From contig CAYOUD010000012.1 of assembly GCA_964407055.1 (NCBI GenBank), forward strand, positions 1 to 31,394: a stretch of DNA of 31,394 nucleotides, in the 5' to 3' direction. A model generated the notes under the pieces. That model made no database searches, was not told where the DNA came from, and saw nothing but the letters and a program-made list of their open reading frames with translations. Each line of letters starts with the position of its first letter. Position 1 is the first letter of the stretch. Source of the stretch: JAQIBY01 sp964407055. GTDB lineage: Bacteria > Bacteroidota > Bacteroidia > Bacteroidales > ML635J-15. This document shows, piece after piece, positions 1 to 7,474 of this stretch. The translations under genes and the position numbers were made by a program.

Positions 1-113
1 AATAGAAAAATGGGCTGCAGTAATCTAAAGTATTTAGCAACAGCACTTTATGTTAACATCTGATGCCACTTTAAAATCAAAAACTCCGGTATTCCCGATT
101 TTCGGGAGTAAAC

Positions 114-305
114 AATGCCGATGTAGAATCAAAGCTGATACAAGAAATAATACCGATTACACAAATAATATAGTACAATTTCGTTTCACATCATTGTACT
201 ATTTATTTGTAGTATCGGCATTATACACTAAGTTCATTGGAATATTCATTAGTTCAAATTAGTATAAAATGAATTGTATCGGCAATTTTGATTCACAATC
301 GGTAT
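114..305. repeat. Inverted-repeat element inside the split repeat
   Basis: Bases 114-141 and 276-305 are imperfect inverted repeats of about 28 bp sharing GCCGAT, GAATCAAA and TGATAC-like blocks. A second inverted pair lies inside them at 148-222. There is no coding potential. The layout resembles a small non-autonomous palindromic element such as a MITE, but no transposase source is in the window, so the class is an inference. Confidence 0.55.
148..222. repeat. Long hairpin with about 30-bp arms
   Basis: Left arm 148-179 and right arm 193-222 are near-perfect reverse complements. They pair over ACAAATAA and AGTACAAT around a loop of about 13 bases. Both arms carry a CCGAT motif that also occurs in the outer repeats at 114-141 and 276-305. 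As RNA or single-stranded DNA this would fold stably. There is no T-run after it, so it does not look like an intrinsic terminator. Confidence 0.65.
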
Positions 306-461
306 AACTATTTGCGGTGAATTTTTCGGGTTAAATCAAATTCATGCATATTGTTTGACATCACCGCCCAACGCTTTTTCAGCGACATTCCAACCGAAGA
401 AGGTGGTGGTGGAATTTATGCATTCTTGAGGGGTAAATGGAGTTTTTAAGCTAAAAACACC

Positions 462-1058
462 CTACGTTTTCTTCTTTCGTTTTGTTCCTTCCACGGAATA
501 GCCGAATTTCCCTTGTTTTTTTGCGACACTGTAATATTTTCCGTGCGCATAAGTCAATAATTCTGATGCAGCCAGTAAAAACTCCCCATTTTCATTATCC
601 ATATAATGCGGATCCCCGTGAACTGCTACGATTTCAGCCAGAAACATATCGTGTGAGCCTAATTCCGTAATGCTGTGAATTTTGCACTCCAAATTCATTG
701 GTGAATCTGCAATCATAGGTGCTTTAATCTGTTCTGCCGGAATGGCTGTAAGTTTCATTTCTTTGAACTTGTCATAATCCCGTCCTGAGCGAACACCGCA
801 CCAATCGGTTGCATGTGCAAGTTTTACGGTTGTAAGGTTGATGACAAATCCGCCTGCTTCTTTAATTAAGGCATGTGAGTGTCGAGATTTTCTCACTGAA
901 ACATAACACATTGGCGGGTTGGAATTGACAATCCCTGTCCAGGCAATGGTAATGATATTGTATTTTTCGGGGCTGTTACCGCAGCTCACCATAACTGCCG
1001 GCAAGGGGTAAAGCATTGTGCCGGGTTTAAAGGAAACTCTTGTTTTATTTACATCCAT
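462..1058 (-). CDS. Flavin reductase-like (flavoredoxin/DIM6-NTAB family) protein
   Basis: The 198-residue protein looks like the FMN-binding split-barrel flavin reductase family. The N-terminal half carries the family pattern of a PLPAVMVSCG strand, then NIITIAWTGIVNSNPPMCYV, then an FVINL segment. These proteins bind FMN and either reduce flavin with NAD(P)H or act as small electron carriers; the substrate cannot be told from sequence. The basic tail (GTKRKKKT) is a local feature. Its ATG lies one base after the exodeoxyribonuclease III stop, so the two are almost certainly co-transcribed and possibly translationally coupled. No signal peptide is present, so it should be cytoplasmic. Confidence 0.85.
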   Translation of the reverse strand: MDVNKTRVSFKPGTMLYPLPAVMVSCGNSPEKYNIITIAWTGIVNSNPPMCYVSVRKSRHSHALIKEAGGFVINLTTVKLAHATDWCGVRSGRDYDKFKEMKLTAIPAEQIKAPMIADSPMNLECKIHSITELGSHDMFLAEIVAVHGDPHYMDNENGEFLLAASELLTYAHGKYYSVAKKQGKFGYSVEGTKRKKKT

Positions 1059-1059
1059 A

Positions 1060-1830
1060 TTAAAAATTAAGTTTTAGGGATATTGGACAATGGTCGGAAT
1101 GTACTACCTCAGCATGAATTTCAGCTCCCCGCATTTGGTCTTTAAGGGGCAAACTTACCATGTGATAATCAATACGCCAGCCTAAATTTTTTGCACGTGC
1201 ATTTGCCCTGTACGACCACCAACTATATTTGTCAGGGCTTTGATCGTATGCGCGGAACGTATCAATAAAACCACGATCTAAAAACTCACTAACCCATGCT
1301 CGTTCTGCCGGTAAAAATCCCGAGACATTTTTTTTCTTCTCTGGGCGGCTGATATCAATTGCTTTATGACAAATATTGTAATCGCCTGAAATAATAATTT
1401 TAGGTCGTGATTTTTTTAGTGTGTCAATGTATTCTTGAACGGCATCAAGATACTCGTATTTAAAATCCTGACGCACATCACCGGTGGTTCCTGACGGGAA
1501 ATAGGAATTGATAATTGTAATATCCCCAAAATCGAGGCGCATTAACCGACCTTCGAAATCAAAACGGGCTTCACCAATGCCAAATTCCACATGATCCGGT
1601 TTTTCTTTGCAGATTGCCATGACACCGCTGTATCCCTTTTTCTGTGCGGAATGGATGAAACAGTGATATCCAAGCGACTCATAAAAGTTTGTATCAATAT
1701 CTTGCTCCCAGGCTTTGGTTTCCTGAATGAGCAGGATATCTGGTTTCACGCTTTTAAACCAATCGTTAAAGTCTTTGCGCACAGCCGCGCGGATGCCGTT
1801 TACATTGTATGAGATGATAATTCGTTCCAT
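1060..1830 (-). CDS. xth: Exodeoxyribonuclease III (AP endonuclease family)
   Basis: This 256-residue protein belongs to the exonuclease III/APE1 family of the endonuclease-exonuclease-phosphatase fold, which cuts DNA at abasic sites and removes 3' blocking groups in base excision repair. The expected motifs are in order: SYNVNGIRAA at the N-terminus (metal-binding Asn), IQETK near residue 36 (metal Glu), SGDYNICH in the middle (catalytic Asp and Asn), WWSYR and LGWRIDYH, and C-terminal SDHCPI (catalytic Asp-His pair). The length is normal for the family and nothing is missing. It is the middle gene of an ald-xth-flavin reductase group, 17 bases downstream of ald. Confidence 0.95.
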   Translation of the reverse strand: MERIIISYNVNGIRAAVRKDFNDWFKSVKPDILLIQETKAWEQDIDTNFYESLGYHCFIHSAQKKGYSGVMAICKEKPDHVEFGIGEARFDFEGRLMRLDFGDITIINSYFPSGTTGDVRQDFKYEYLDAVQEYIDTLKKSRPKIIISGDYNICHKAIDISRPEKKKNVSGFLPAERAWVSEFLDRGFIDTFRAYDQSPDKYSWWSYRANARAKNLGWRIDYHMVSLPLKDQMRGAEIHAEVVHSDHCPISLKLNF

Positions 1831-1847
1831 AAAAGTTGTTCTGAAAA

Positions 1848-3068
1848 TTACATTGCACTGATAATCAGGTCGATATCTCTTGAGTACATATCAAATTGAT
1901 CTCCGATTTTTTGATTGGTCAGGATCCCGTTATACACATATACTCCGTTACAAGTGCCCCGATGATTTTTTAAATATCCCGTTATATTCCCGGATTCGCC
2001 CATTTCAAGCAGTACCGGAGATAAAATATTGCTTAAGGCATAACTTGCTGTTCTGGCAACACGTGCCGCAATATTCGGAACACAATAATGGATGACGCCA
2101 TGTTTTATGAAGGTTGGTTTATCGTGATTTGTGGCTCTACTGGTTTCGAAACAACCTCCCTGATCAATGCTAATATCAACAATAACAGAGTGTTTTTTCA
2201 TTTTTGAAACCATTTCTTCGGAAACAATGCCTGCAGCACTTGTGTTGATTGAGCGCATGGCACCAATAATGACATCGGCTGTTTTTAATGAACGTTCTAA
2301 AACCTGAGGTTGCAAAATTGATGTGGATATGGAGTAATTTAAGGTGTTTACAAGGCGTGTAAGTCGATGTACTGAGCGATCAAAAACACGAACTTGTGCT
2401 CCAAGTCCTAATGCTGTTCTGGCTGCATATTCCCCGGCCGTTCCGGCACCTAGAATTACAATTTCTGAAGGCGATACGCCAATCATTCCACCTAACATTT
2501 CTCCTTTTCCGGCATTTACATTTGACAGATATTCAGAAGCAATTAAAATGGAACTTCGCCCTGCAATTTCGCTCATCGAACGGACAATCGGATAGCAATC
2601 CTGTTCATCTTTCAGTAAATCGTATGCAATGGCTATAACGCGTTTTTGTATCAGCTTTGTGAAATATGATTTTGTGTGCGAACCGGAATGTAAATTCGAC
2701 ATGACAATTTGATTTTTCCGCATCATTTCCAGCTCTTTATCCGTAAAGGGAGCTACTTTAATGACAATGTCGCATTGAAAGATTTCTGCTGCTGATTCAC
2801 AAATTTCTGCTCCGTATTGTGCATATTTTTCATCGGGGAAATGGGCATGTTTTCCGGCAGCTCGTTGAATCATTATTTTATGACCACTTTCCACCAAAGA
2901 TTCAATGGATAATGGTGCCAAGGGAACACGACCCTCTTGCATGGAGGTTTCACAGGGTATCCCGATGCTGAATTTTTTCTTTTTTCGATGTACTTCCAAA
3001 ACCTCTTCTTGAGGACTTAAACCGTACTGTGACAGGATTTGCCGTGAGGCTTCATTTGGGTCAGTCAT
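1848..3068 (-). CDS. ald: Alanine dehydrogenase
   Basis: The 406-residue protein fits the alanine dehydrogenase/PNT family, which interconverts L-alanine and pyruvate plus ammonia using NAD(H). The N-terminal region has IGIPCETSMQEGRVPLAP, containing the family Arg and a lysine-rich approach. A Rossmann motif VILGAGTAGEYAARTALGLG lies near residue 205, followed by an acidic residue suited to NAD (VFD). DISIDQGGCFETSR in the last third is the conserved family signature. It is slightly longer than the usual 370 residues, with an N-terminal extension of about 35 residues, as in other Bacteroidota versions (from memory). A good promoter lies directly upstream, and xth and the flavin reductase gene follow closely. 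Confidence 0.93.
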   Translation of the reverse strand: MTDPNEASRQILSQYGLSPQEEVLEVHRKKKKFSIGIPCETSMQEGRVPLAPLSIESLVESGHKIMIQRAAGKHAHFPDEKYAQYGAEICESAAEIFQCDIVIKVAPFTDKELEMMRKNQIVMSNLHSGSHTKSYFTKLIQKRVIAIAYDLLKDEQDCYPIVRSMSEIAGRSSILIASEYLSNVNAGKGEMLGGMIGVSPSEIVILGAGTAGEYAARTALGLGAQVRVFDRSVHRLTRLVNTLNYSISTSILQPQVLERSLKTADVIIGAMRSINTSAAGIVSEEMVSKMKKHSVIVDISIDQGGCFETSRATNHDKPTFIKHGVIHYCVPNIAARVARTASYALSNILSPVLLEMGESGNITGYLKNHRGTCNGVYVYNGILTNQKIGDQFDMYSRDIDLIISAM

Positions 3069-3087
3069 AATTTTATAATTTTGAAAA

Positions 3088-3118
3088 CTAAGATACGAAA
3101 ATTATCAATCGTTTCAAA
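3088..3118 (-). promoter_or_regulatory. Bacteroidota-type promoter for ald
   Basis: On the minus strand there is TTTG at 3118-3115, a 19-base spacer, and TATCTTAG at 3095-3088. This is one mismatch from the Bacteroidota -7 consensus TAnnTTTG with a -33 TTTG. The predicted transcript start would be about 10-15 bases before the ald ATG at 3068. Confidence 0.6.
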
Positions 3119-3278
3119 TATATTAAATTGAAATATTTATTCCATTCGCTTTATAAAGTATCCATTACAGAAAATAAATAATTTATTTCAACCTTATTTA
3201 TCGAAAATTCAATTAGTAAATGCAACTTTCAGGAGTACTAATGTATTCTTAATATCGCAACCCTTAGCTCTCTTTGTG

Positions 3279-3300
3279 GAGTGAAGCGCAGCGAAATCAC
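3279..3300 (+). repeat. Short dispersed intergenic repeat, copy A
   Basis: The segment aligns with 11673-11694 over AGTGA, GC, AG, CGAAAT and AC blocks with small indels. It sits exactly where the HEPN-like reading frame loses its upstream part. It resembles the short repeated intergenic sequences common in Bacteroidota genomes, but with two imperfect copies this is tentative. Confidence 0.35.
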
Positions 3301-3641
3301 TTGAAGGTCAATCGCTTTACGCTCCCAGCATACACTGTGCTTATTATAGTTGTTTTCAATTACTAAAACATACAATAAATAAATTTTGTGGTATTAGTTA
3401 TCAGCAACAATCAAAAGAAATAAGGAGTTTAAAACAAAAATCTCATCAATATGTTATAAATTATATTACTAATGAACTTAAGAAATATGTAGATTTTAAA
3501 GAAAGTAAGGATTTCAAAAGAAAAATAAAAGATTTAAAACAATTTCGTATTGAATCTGATTGTGAAAACATTGAAATAAATATGGATAAATCACAGCAAG
3601 CTATTGGATTAGCTAATGAAATTAGAATGTATAGTAATTGA
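3285..3641 (+). pseudogene. HEPN-like protein gene, 5' end missing (putative toxin)
   Basis: An open frame of 118 codons runs from just after a TGA at 3282-3284 to a TGA at 3639-3641, with no ATG, GTG or TTG in a believable place and without the start of the protein. It reads as a helical protein: SIHCAYYSCFQLLKH near its beginning and FRIESDCENIEI followed by a final helix. The HxAYYxxFQ and R-x3-D patterns resemble HEPN-domain proteins, many of which are RNase toxins. The classical R-x4-6-H catalytic motif is not visible here. It lies 12 bases upstream of the next gene and is probably its operon partner. AT content is visibly higher than in flanking core genes. The HEPN call is by pattern only. 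Confidence 0.5.
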
Positions 3642-3653
3642 TAATTTTAATGT

Positions 3654-4037
3654 ATGAAAGCAAAAGAATATATAATAAATAAATTAACTGAATTATCAAC
3701 ATTATTCACGGATATTAGAATCAGATATGAATTTCGGATAAATACAAATAGTCATCTAATTGAAGTTACACCTTTGTGTTTTTATGAAAGTAATCAAGAT
3801 TATTTAATTGCTGAATCTAATATTGAAGATGAATTTGAATCTTTATTCCCGTCTGAGAATGTTGTTTTCATATCAGAAAACTCTTTAACAGAAATCAAAG
3901 AAGCTGAACTTGAATTCGGTATTATTGATGAAATTACTTTTAATAATTATAACATTAATATTGAATTTGAAGTTAAAGGATATTCAGGAATAGTTGAGTC
4001 AATAAAATCAAATGAAAAATACGCATTAGCTGCATAA
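3654..4037 (+). CDS. Unknown protein ending in an ssrA-like tag; putative antitoxin
   Basis: I do not recognise this 127-residue acidic protein. It has no signal peptide, no membrane segment and no DNA-binding motif I can identify. Residues 1-90 look like a compact alpha/beta domain (alternating strands such as LIEVTPLCFY, VVFISENS). Residues 92-118 are rich in Asn, Tyr and hydrophobic residues. The C-terminus is SNEKYALAA followed directly by TAA, closely matching the E. coli tmRNA tag ending DENYALAA, a known ClpXP degradation signal. It starts 12 bases after the HEPN-like frame and ends 3 bases before the SecB-like frame. Order and tail suggest an unstable antitoxin. That role is inferred, not shown. 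Confidence 0.7.
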   Translation: MKAKEYIINKLTELSTLFTDIRIRYEFRINTNSHLIEVTPLCFYESNQDYLIAESNIEDEFESLFPSENVVFISENSLTEIKEAELEFGIIDEITFNNYNINIEFEVKGYSGIVESIKSNEKYALAA

Positions 4038-4040
4038 ATT

Positions 4041-4448
4041 ATGGAAAATTCAGGTTTTCAATTTATCGGGTTTACGATAATCCGTTAATTAATAGAAAGA
4101 AAAGACAATAACATATCAAAAAAGATTTCATTAGGATTTAAACCAAAAGGTGTTATTAATAAAGAGAAGTCAACATTTCAATTGCATTTAGGCGTGAAAA
4201 TTGAAGATGAAAATAAAGCTTTTAAAATTGTTATTGATTCAATAGCAAATTACACCTTTGAAAAGGAAATAAATATAGATAATTTGAATAATTTTTTCTT
4301 TGTTAATGCTCCTGCCCTCTTATTCCCTTACCTAAGAGCTTATATCTCAACACTGACAAATCTTTCAGGTTTTGAACCAATAAACTTGCCTACCTTAAAT
4401 ATGACTAAATTAGGTGCCGATTTAAAATCAAATACAACTGAAGAATAG
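4041..4448 (+). pseudogene. SecB-like chaperone gene with an in-frame stop
   Basis: An ATG at 4041, 3 bases after the previous stop, opens a frame that continues for 135 codons to TAG at 4446-4448 except for a TAA at codon 16 (4086-4088). On both sides the reading is SecB-like: FQFIGFTIIR before the stop, and FVNAPALLFPYLRAYISTL followed by GFEPINLPTLN after it. These match the conserved SecB helix and the PxL strand region. SecB is a tetrameric chaperone holding unfolded proteins, and diverged SecB-like proteins guard antitoxins in toxin-antitoxin-chaperone loci. TCA (Ser) to TAA is the simplest single change. A product restarting downstream, for example at TTG 4182, would lack the first strands, so the gene is probably inactive. 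Confidence 0.75.
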
Positions 4449-4596
4449 TATTAGCACAACTTACTTATAACAGCCGTTTTTTTCAATGATTGATATAAAG
4501 CGACTTCATTTATGCTGTTATTTTACGGAGAACCTCTTGGGTAAAATAGCTTTTTATACGTGGATTTTTTTGTTAATTTTGGATAAAGTCAAAATC

Positions 4597-5383
4597 ATGA
4601 AAACTAAGCTTTTATTTATTCTTGCGCTCGGTTTTATTCTCACATCTTGTACCACCTTGTATAAACCGATCATGCAAAATGTTCCGATGCTAAAAGGGAA
4701 ATCCGATTTTCGCTCAACTTTGTCTTATAATAATTACCAGTTTGCTTATGCCTTAAGCGAAAATTTTGGGATTATGTTGAACGGACATCATAACAAAAAT
4801 GAATGGTCAAGCAGTTTTGATAGCATTTCCCGAAACGATTATTTTTTACGTCGTTATTCAATTGACGCCGGGGTGGGATATTTAAAAAATTTCAATGAGA
4901 ATACGGTTTTTGAGTGTTATACTGGTGGCGGATACGGTGGATATATTCGATTACGATATTTATAATAATGATGTTTTCGAGAGAACTAACACTTACCAAA
5001 CTGCATCCTGGCGTAGCTTTGTTCAACCCTCAATTGCCTACCGTGATGATATTTTTGAAATCGCTTTCAGCACTTGATTTATGGGAGTTGGATTTTTTGA
5101 TGTTGTTACGAGGAATTATACTCAAGACGAATTAATATCAGAAAACCTGAATAATCTTGATCAAAATTTTTATCCCTTTATTGAACCGGCTATTACTTTA
5201 CGAGTTGGGCATCGAATGGCAAAATTCCAAGTGCAATGTGTTTATTCTAAGTTGTTAAGCACAAAAGGTCTGAGTTATATTCCATTGAACATAAATTTTG
5301 GGATTTCATTTAATGTTTTTGAATGGTTTTCAGAAAATCCACCGCGTTATCGGGAAGGAACCGTACGACAAAACAAGTTTTGA
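4597..5383 (+). pseudogene. Outer-membrane lipoprotein gene with frameshift and stop
   Basis: ATG at 4597 begins a lipoprotein signal peptide with lipobox LTSC (Cys18). The frame runs through strand-like, Tyr- and Gly-rich sequence to TGGGYGGYIR and then ends at a TAA near 4965. The adjacent frame carries the continuation (FDYDIYNNDVFERTN) from about 4940, so one indel lies between about 4930 and 4955. That frame meets TGA at 5075-5077, where CGA (Arg) is the likely ancestor, and then continues without interruption from FMGVGFFD to TGA at 5383. The original would be about 260 residues, probably an 8-stranded barrel-like envelope protein of unknown function. Two lesions argue for a true pseudogene, though sequencing error cannot be excluded. 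Confidence 0.75.
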
Positions 5384-5395
5384 TAAACTGAATTA

Positions 5396-6373
5396 TTAGC
5401 TTTTTACCAGGCGATTTGCTTCGGAAATAATTGCCTGCAAATCTTGCTTTTTCATGCAATCAAAATGCTTTTTCGGACATTTTTGATATCCGATTTTACT
5501 GCAAGGACGACACGATAAATCCTTTACTTCAAATGTTTTTGACGTTTTATTTGCCATAAACGGAGTCATGCCGAATTCCGGAATGGTATTTCCCCATACT
5601 GAGATAATCGATTTATGAAAAGCCGCTGCAATGTGCATTAAGCCGGTATCGTGACTAATAACACAGGCTGAGTTTTTAAGCATCCATGCCGATTGGTTTA
5701 AATTTAGTTTGCCGCAATAATTGCGAACATGATTTAGGCCTTTTGCAATTTCATCACCTATTGCTTTATCTTGCGGGCCGCCGAGTAAAACCACAGGCGC
5801 CTCCATGTTTTTTGCAATTTCGCGAATGGAATCCGGTGGTAATTTTTTTGTTTCATGTTGTCCGCCAATTGAAAGAGCAAGAAATTGAGGTTTCAGCATT
5901 TCATCAATTTCGAACTTGTCGGTCTCGGGAATAAAGAAATCCAAACCTTTTCCATCATCTTTCACATCAAAAACAGAAACACAATCCAAATAACGCTTAA
6001 CAATATGTTTGTCCGGCAATTTGTTTTTTTTAAAATTAACCATCAGCCATTTTTCCCGATTCAGCTTATTTACACTGAAATCTAAAACTTTAAGTCGGTT
6101 TTTTAATCGCCGGGTTCTTAGATTGTGATGTAAATCAATCACATAATCGAAACCTTCTTCCCGCAAAGGGTTCAGTGTTTCTTTCATGGATTTTTTTAGG
6201 TGATGTATGCCGTCCAAATAAGGATTATGTTCTAGGATTGAGTGATATGCTGGTTTTGTTAAAAAATGAACTTCAGCGCCATCTACTTGTTCTTTAATCA
6301 CTCGAATAACAGGTGTTGTCAGAACAATGTCGCCGATACTGCTAAAACGAATAACAAGAAATTTTACCTGCAT
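5396..6373 (-). CDS. Glycosyltransferase family 9 (heptosyltransferase-like)
   Basis: The 325-residue cytoplasmic protein has the two-domain GT-B layout of LPS heptosyltransferases. The N-terminal start is KFLVIRFSSIGDIVLTTPVI, the typical GDIVLTTP signature. Mid-protein it has LALSIGGQHETKKLP, then VVLLGGPQDK, and the donor-site block SHDTGLMHIAAAF with SVWGNTIP. The C-terminus holds several cysteines (CRPCSKIGYQKCPKKHFDC), as in many family members. It should add ADP-heptose or a related sugar to lipid A core or another glycan, and the heptose-7-phosphate kinase gene at the window end fits this. It follows cdsA by 50 bases on the same strand. The exact acceptor is unknown. Confidence 0.9.
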   Translation of the reverse strand: MQVKFLVIRFSSIGDIVLTTPVIRVIKEQVDGAEVHFLTKPAYHSILEHNPYLDGIHHLKKSMKETLNPLREEGFDYVIDLHHNLRTRRLKNRLKVLDFSVNKLNREKWLMVNFKKNKLPDKHIVKRYLDCVSVFDVKDDGKGLDFFIPETDKFEIDEMLKPQFLALSIGGQHETKKLPPDSIREIAKNMEAPVVLLGGPQDKAIGDEIAKGLNHVRNYCGKLNLNQSAWMLKNSACVISHDTGLMHIAAAFHKSIISVWGNTIPEFGMTPFMANKTSKTFEVKDLSCRPCSKIGYQKCPKKHFDCMKKQDLQAIISEANRLVKS

Positions 6374-6423
6374 AATTTACTTTTTGACAAAGTTAATGAA
6401 CTGCTAATATTTAGCGGGAATTT

Positions 6424-7266
6424 TCATGATACAATTAACAAATATGCAGTTGCGAAAGGAATTATCATTAAGAAACTGTCAAAACGGTCGAAAAGCCCGC
6501 CGTGTCCGGGAATTAAATTGCCGCTGTCTTTTACTTCTGCAATTCGCTTGATTTTTGATTCAAGAAAATCACCGATGCTACCGAAAACGGCAATAATAAT
6601 TGTTAATCCAATCCACTTTTCTGCTGACATAATGCCCCAAATCTGCATTAGAATTAAAGCGATTCCTATGCTGAGAGCTAATCCACCGAAAAATCCTTCC
6701 CATGACTTTTTGGGAGATATTTTAGGTAGTATTTTGTGTTTCCCAAGCAGACTGCCTGTTAGGTATGCAAAGCTGTCGAAACTCCAAAGTAGGATAAAAA
6801 GGCTGATTAAAGTGTAAGGAAATGCATTGCTGTTAAATATTTCGGGATTATTGATTGGCGAATTTTGATTTATCCTTAAAAGCAGTGCACTCATACCGAA
6901 AGGGAATCCGATGTAAATTGCTGCAATACTCGTGGCGATTGCATTTTGAAGGCTTTGCTTTGCCCACAAAAGCTGAATAAACGGAAGCATGAGTCCTAAT
7001 ATCCATACTGAAAATGAGATGATGTAAAAACCAGCTCCGATAAAAAAGGAAAATGCTCCGAGAAAAATTAATCCTGTTGAAATGCTTAGTACGGGATTTG
7101 CATTGTGGATGCTTAATTTTTTTAAAATGGTTGCAATTTCAAGACTGATTCCTATGCTGATAACTCCTGCCAGAAATGCCCATGTCCACCAAGCTGCAGA
7201 AATTGCAACAAGTAAGATGGTTACAAAAACAATTCCACTCAGGCTTCGTTTTATCAGATTATTCAA
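6424..7266 (-). CDS. cdsA: Phosphatidate cytidylyltransferase
   Basis: This 280-residue integral membrane protein makes CDP-diacylglycerol from phosphatidate and CTP, the branch point of phospholipid synthesis. About eight hydrophobic segments are visible. The C-terminal signature is complete: SFDSFAYLTGSLLGKHKILP, then SPKKSWEGFFGG, FGSIGDFLESKIKR, and SGNLIPGHGGLFDRFDS carrying the catalytic acidic residues. The start overlaps the end of the DUF2007-like gene by 8 bases, indicating translational coupling in the rsfS-ftsH-DUF2007-cdsA run. Placement next to ftsH is sensible, since FtsH in other bacteria helps balance lipid and LPS synthesis. Confidence 0.96.
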   Translation of the reverse strand: MNNLIKRSLSGIVFVTILLVAISAAWWTWAFLAGVISIGISLEIATILKKLSIHNANPVLSISTGLIFLGAFSFFIGAGFYIISFSVWILGLMLPFIQLLWAKQSLQNAIATSIAAIYIGFPFGMSALLLRINQNSPINNPEIFNSNAFPYTLISLFILLWSFDSFAYLTGSLLGKHKILPKISPKKSWEGFFGGLALSIGIALILMQIWGIMSAEKWIGLTIIIAVFGSIGDFLESKIKRIAEVKDSGNLIPGHGGLFDRFDSFLMIIPFATAYLLIVS

Positions 7267-7474
7267 TTTCTAAATCTTTTTTAAACTGCTCAATAAGCGG
7301 TTTACAAGCGGCTGCATCTTCATTTTTTACATAAAGGTAGATATAACCAAAGAGGTAGGTTGAATCTTTCTGGTTGAACGATTGGCTTTCAAATCCCTCA
7401 CCTTCAAGCATTTGCTTTGCCATGGCAATGAGGTGCTCTTTATTGCTCGTAAATATTTTAGTCCAGTTTTCCAT
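7259..7474 (-). CDS. DUF2007-like small protein
   Basis: A 71-residue soluble protein. It starts with MENWTKIFTS and has a helix containing AMAKQMLEGEGFES followed by strands (YLFGYIYLYV) and a final acidic helix. This is the layout of DUF2007 proteins, which have an alpha/beta fold resembling PII-like or ACT-like domains and no proven reaction. It overlaps the ftsH 3' end by 17 bases and cdsA by 8 bases, so it is a genuine, coupled gene. A link to FtsH or membrane homeostasis is only a guess from position. Confidence 0.8.
   Translation of the reverse strand: MENWTKIFTSNKEHLIAMAKQMLEGEGFESQSFNQKDSTYLFGYIYLYVKNEDAAACKPLIEQFKKDLEIE

Larger units (their letters stand above)
1..331 (+). repeat. 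Dispersed repeat copy split by an insert; gene-free region
   Basis: Bases 1-60 and about 301-331 together match the reverse complement of 20515-20601. The first 23 bases are identical, then there is a variable stretch, then shared ACTTTATGTTA and, after the interruption, AACTATTTG and GGTGAATTTTTCGGG. Bases 61-300 have no counterpart in the other copy, so this copy appears to carry an insertion of about 240 bp. The left end may continue beyond the window. The short reading frame at 50-262 runs through the palindromic insert and is not credible. From 332 to 461 I see no gene or recognisable element. Confidence 0.75.

Noticed and set aside
50..262. Plus-strand reading frame of 70 codons
   Set aside because: It lies across the palindromic insert and has no protein-like composition or ribosome-binding context.
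442..458. GTTTTTAAG...CTAAAAAC hairpin near the flavin reductase stop
   Set aside because: A short AT-only stem with no T-run on the minus strand; too weak to call a terminator.
3069..3284. Search for a full promoter and start for the HEPN-like gene
   Set aside because: No consensus -7 box or start codon in frame; the only good promoter in the gap points to ald.
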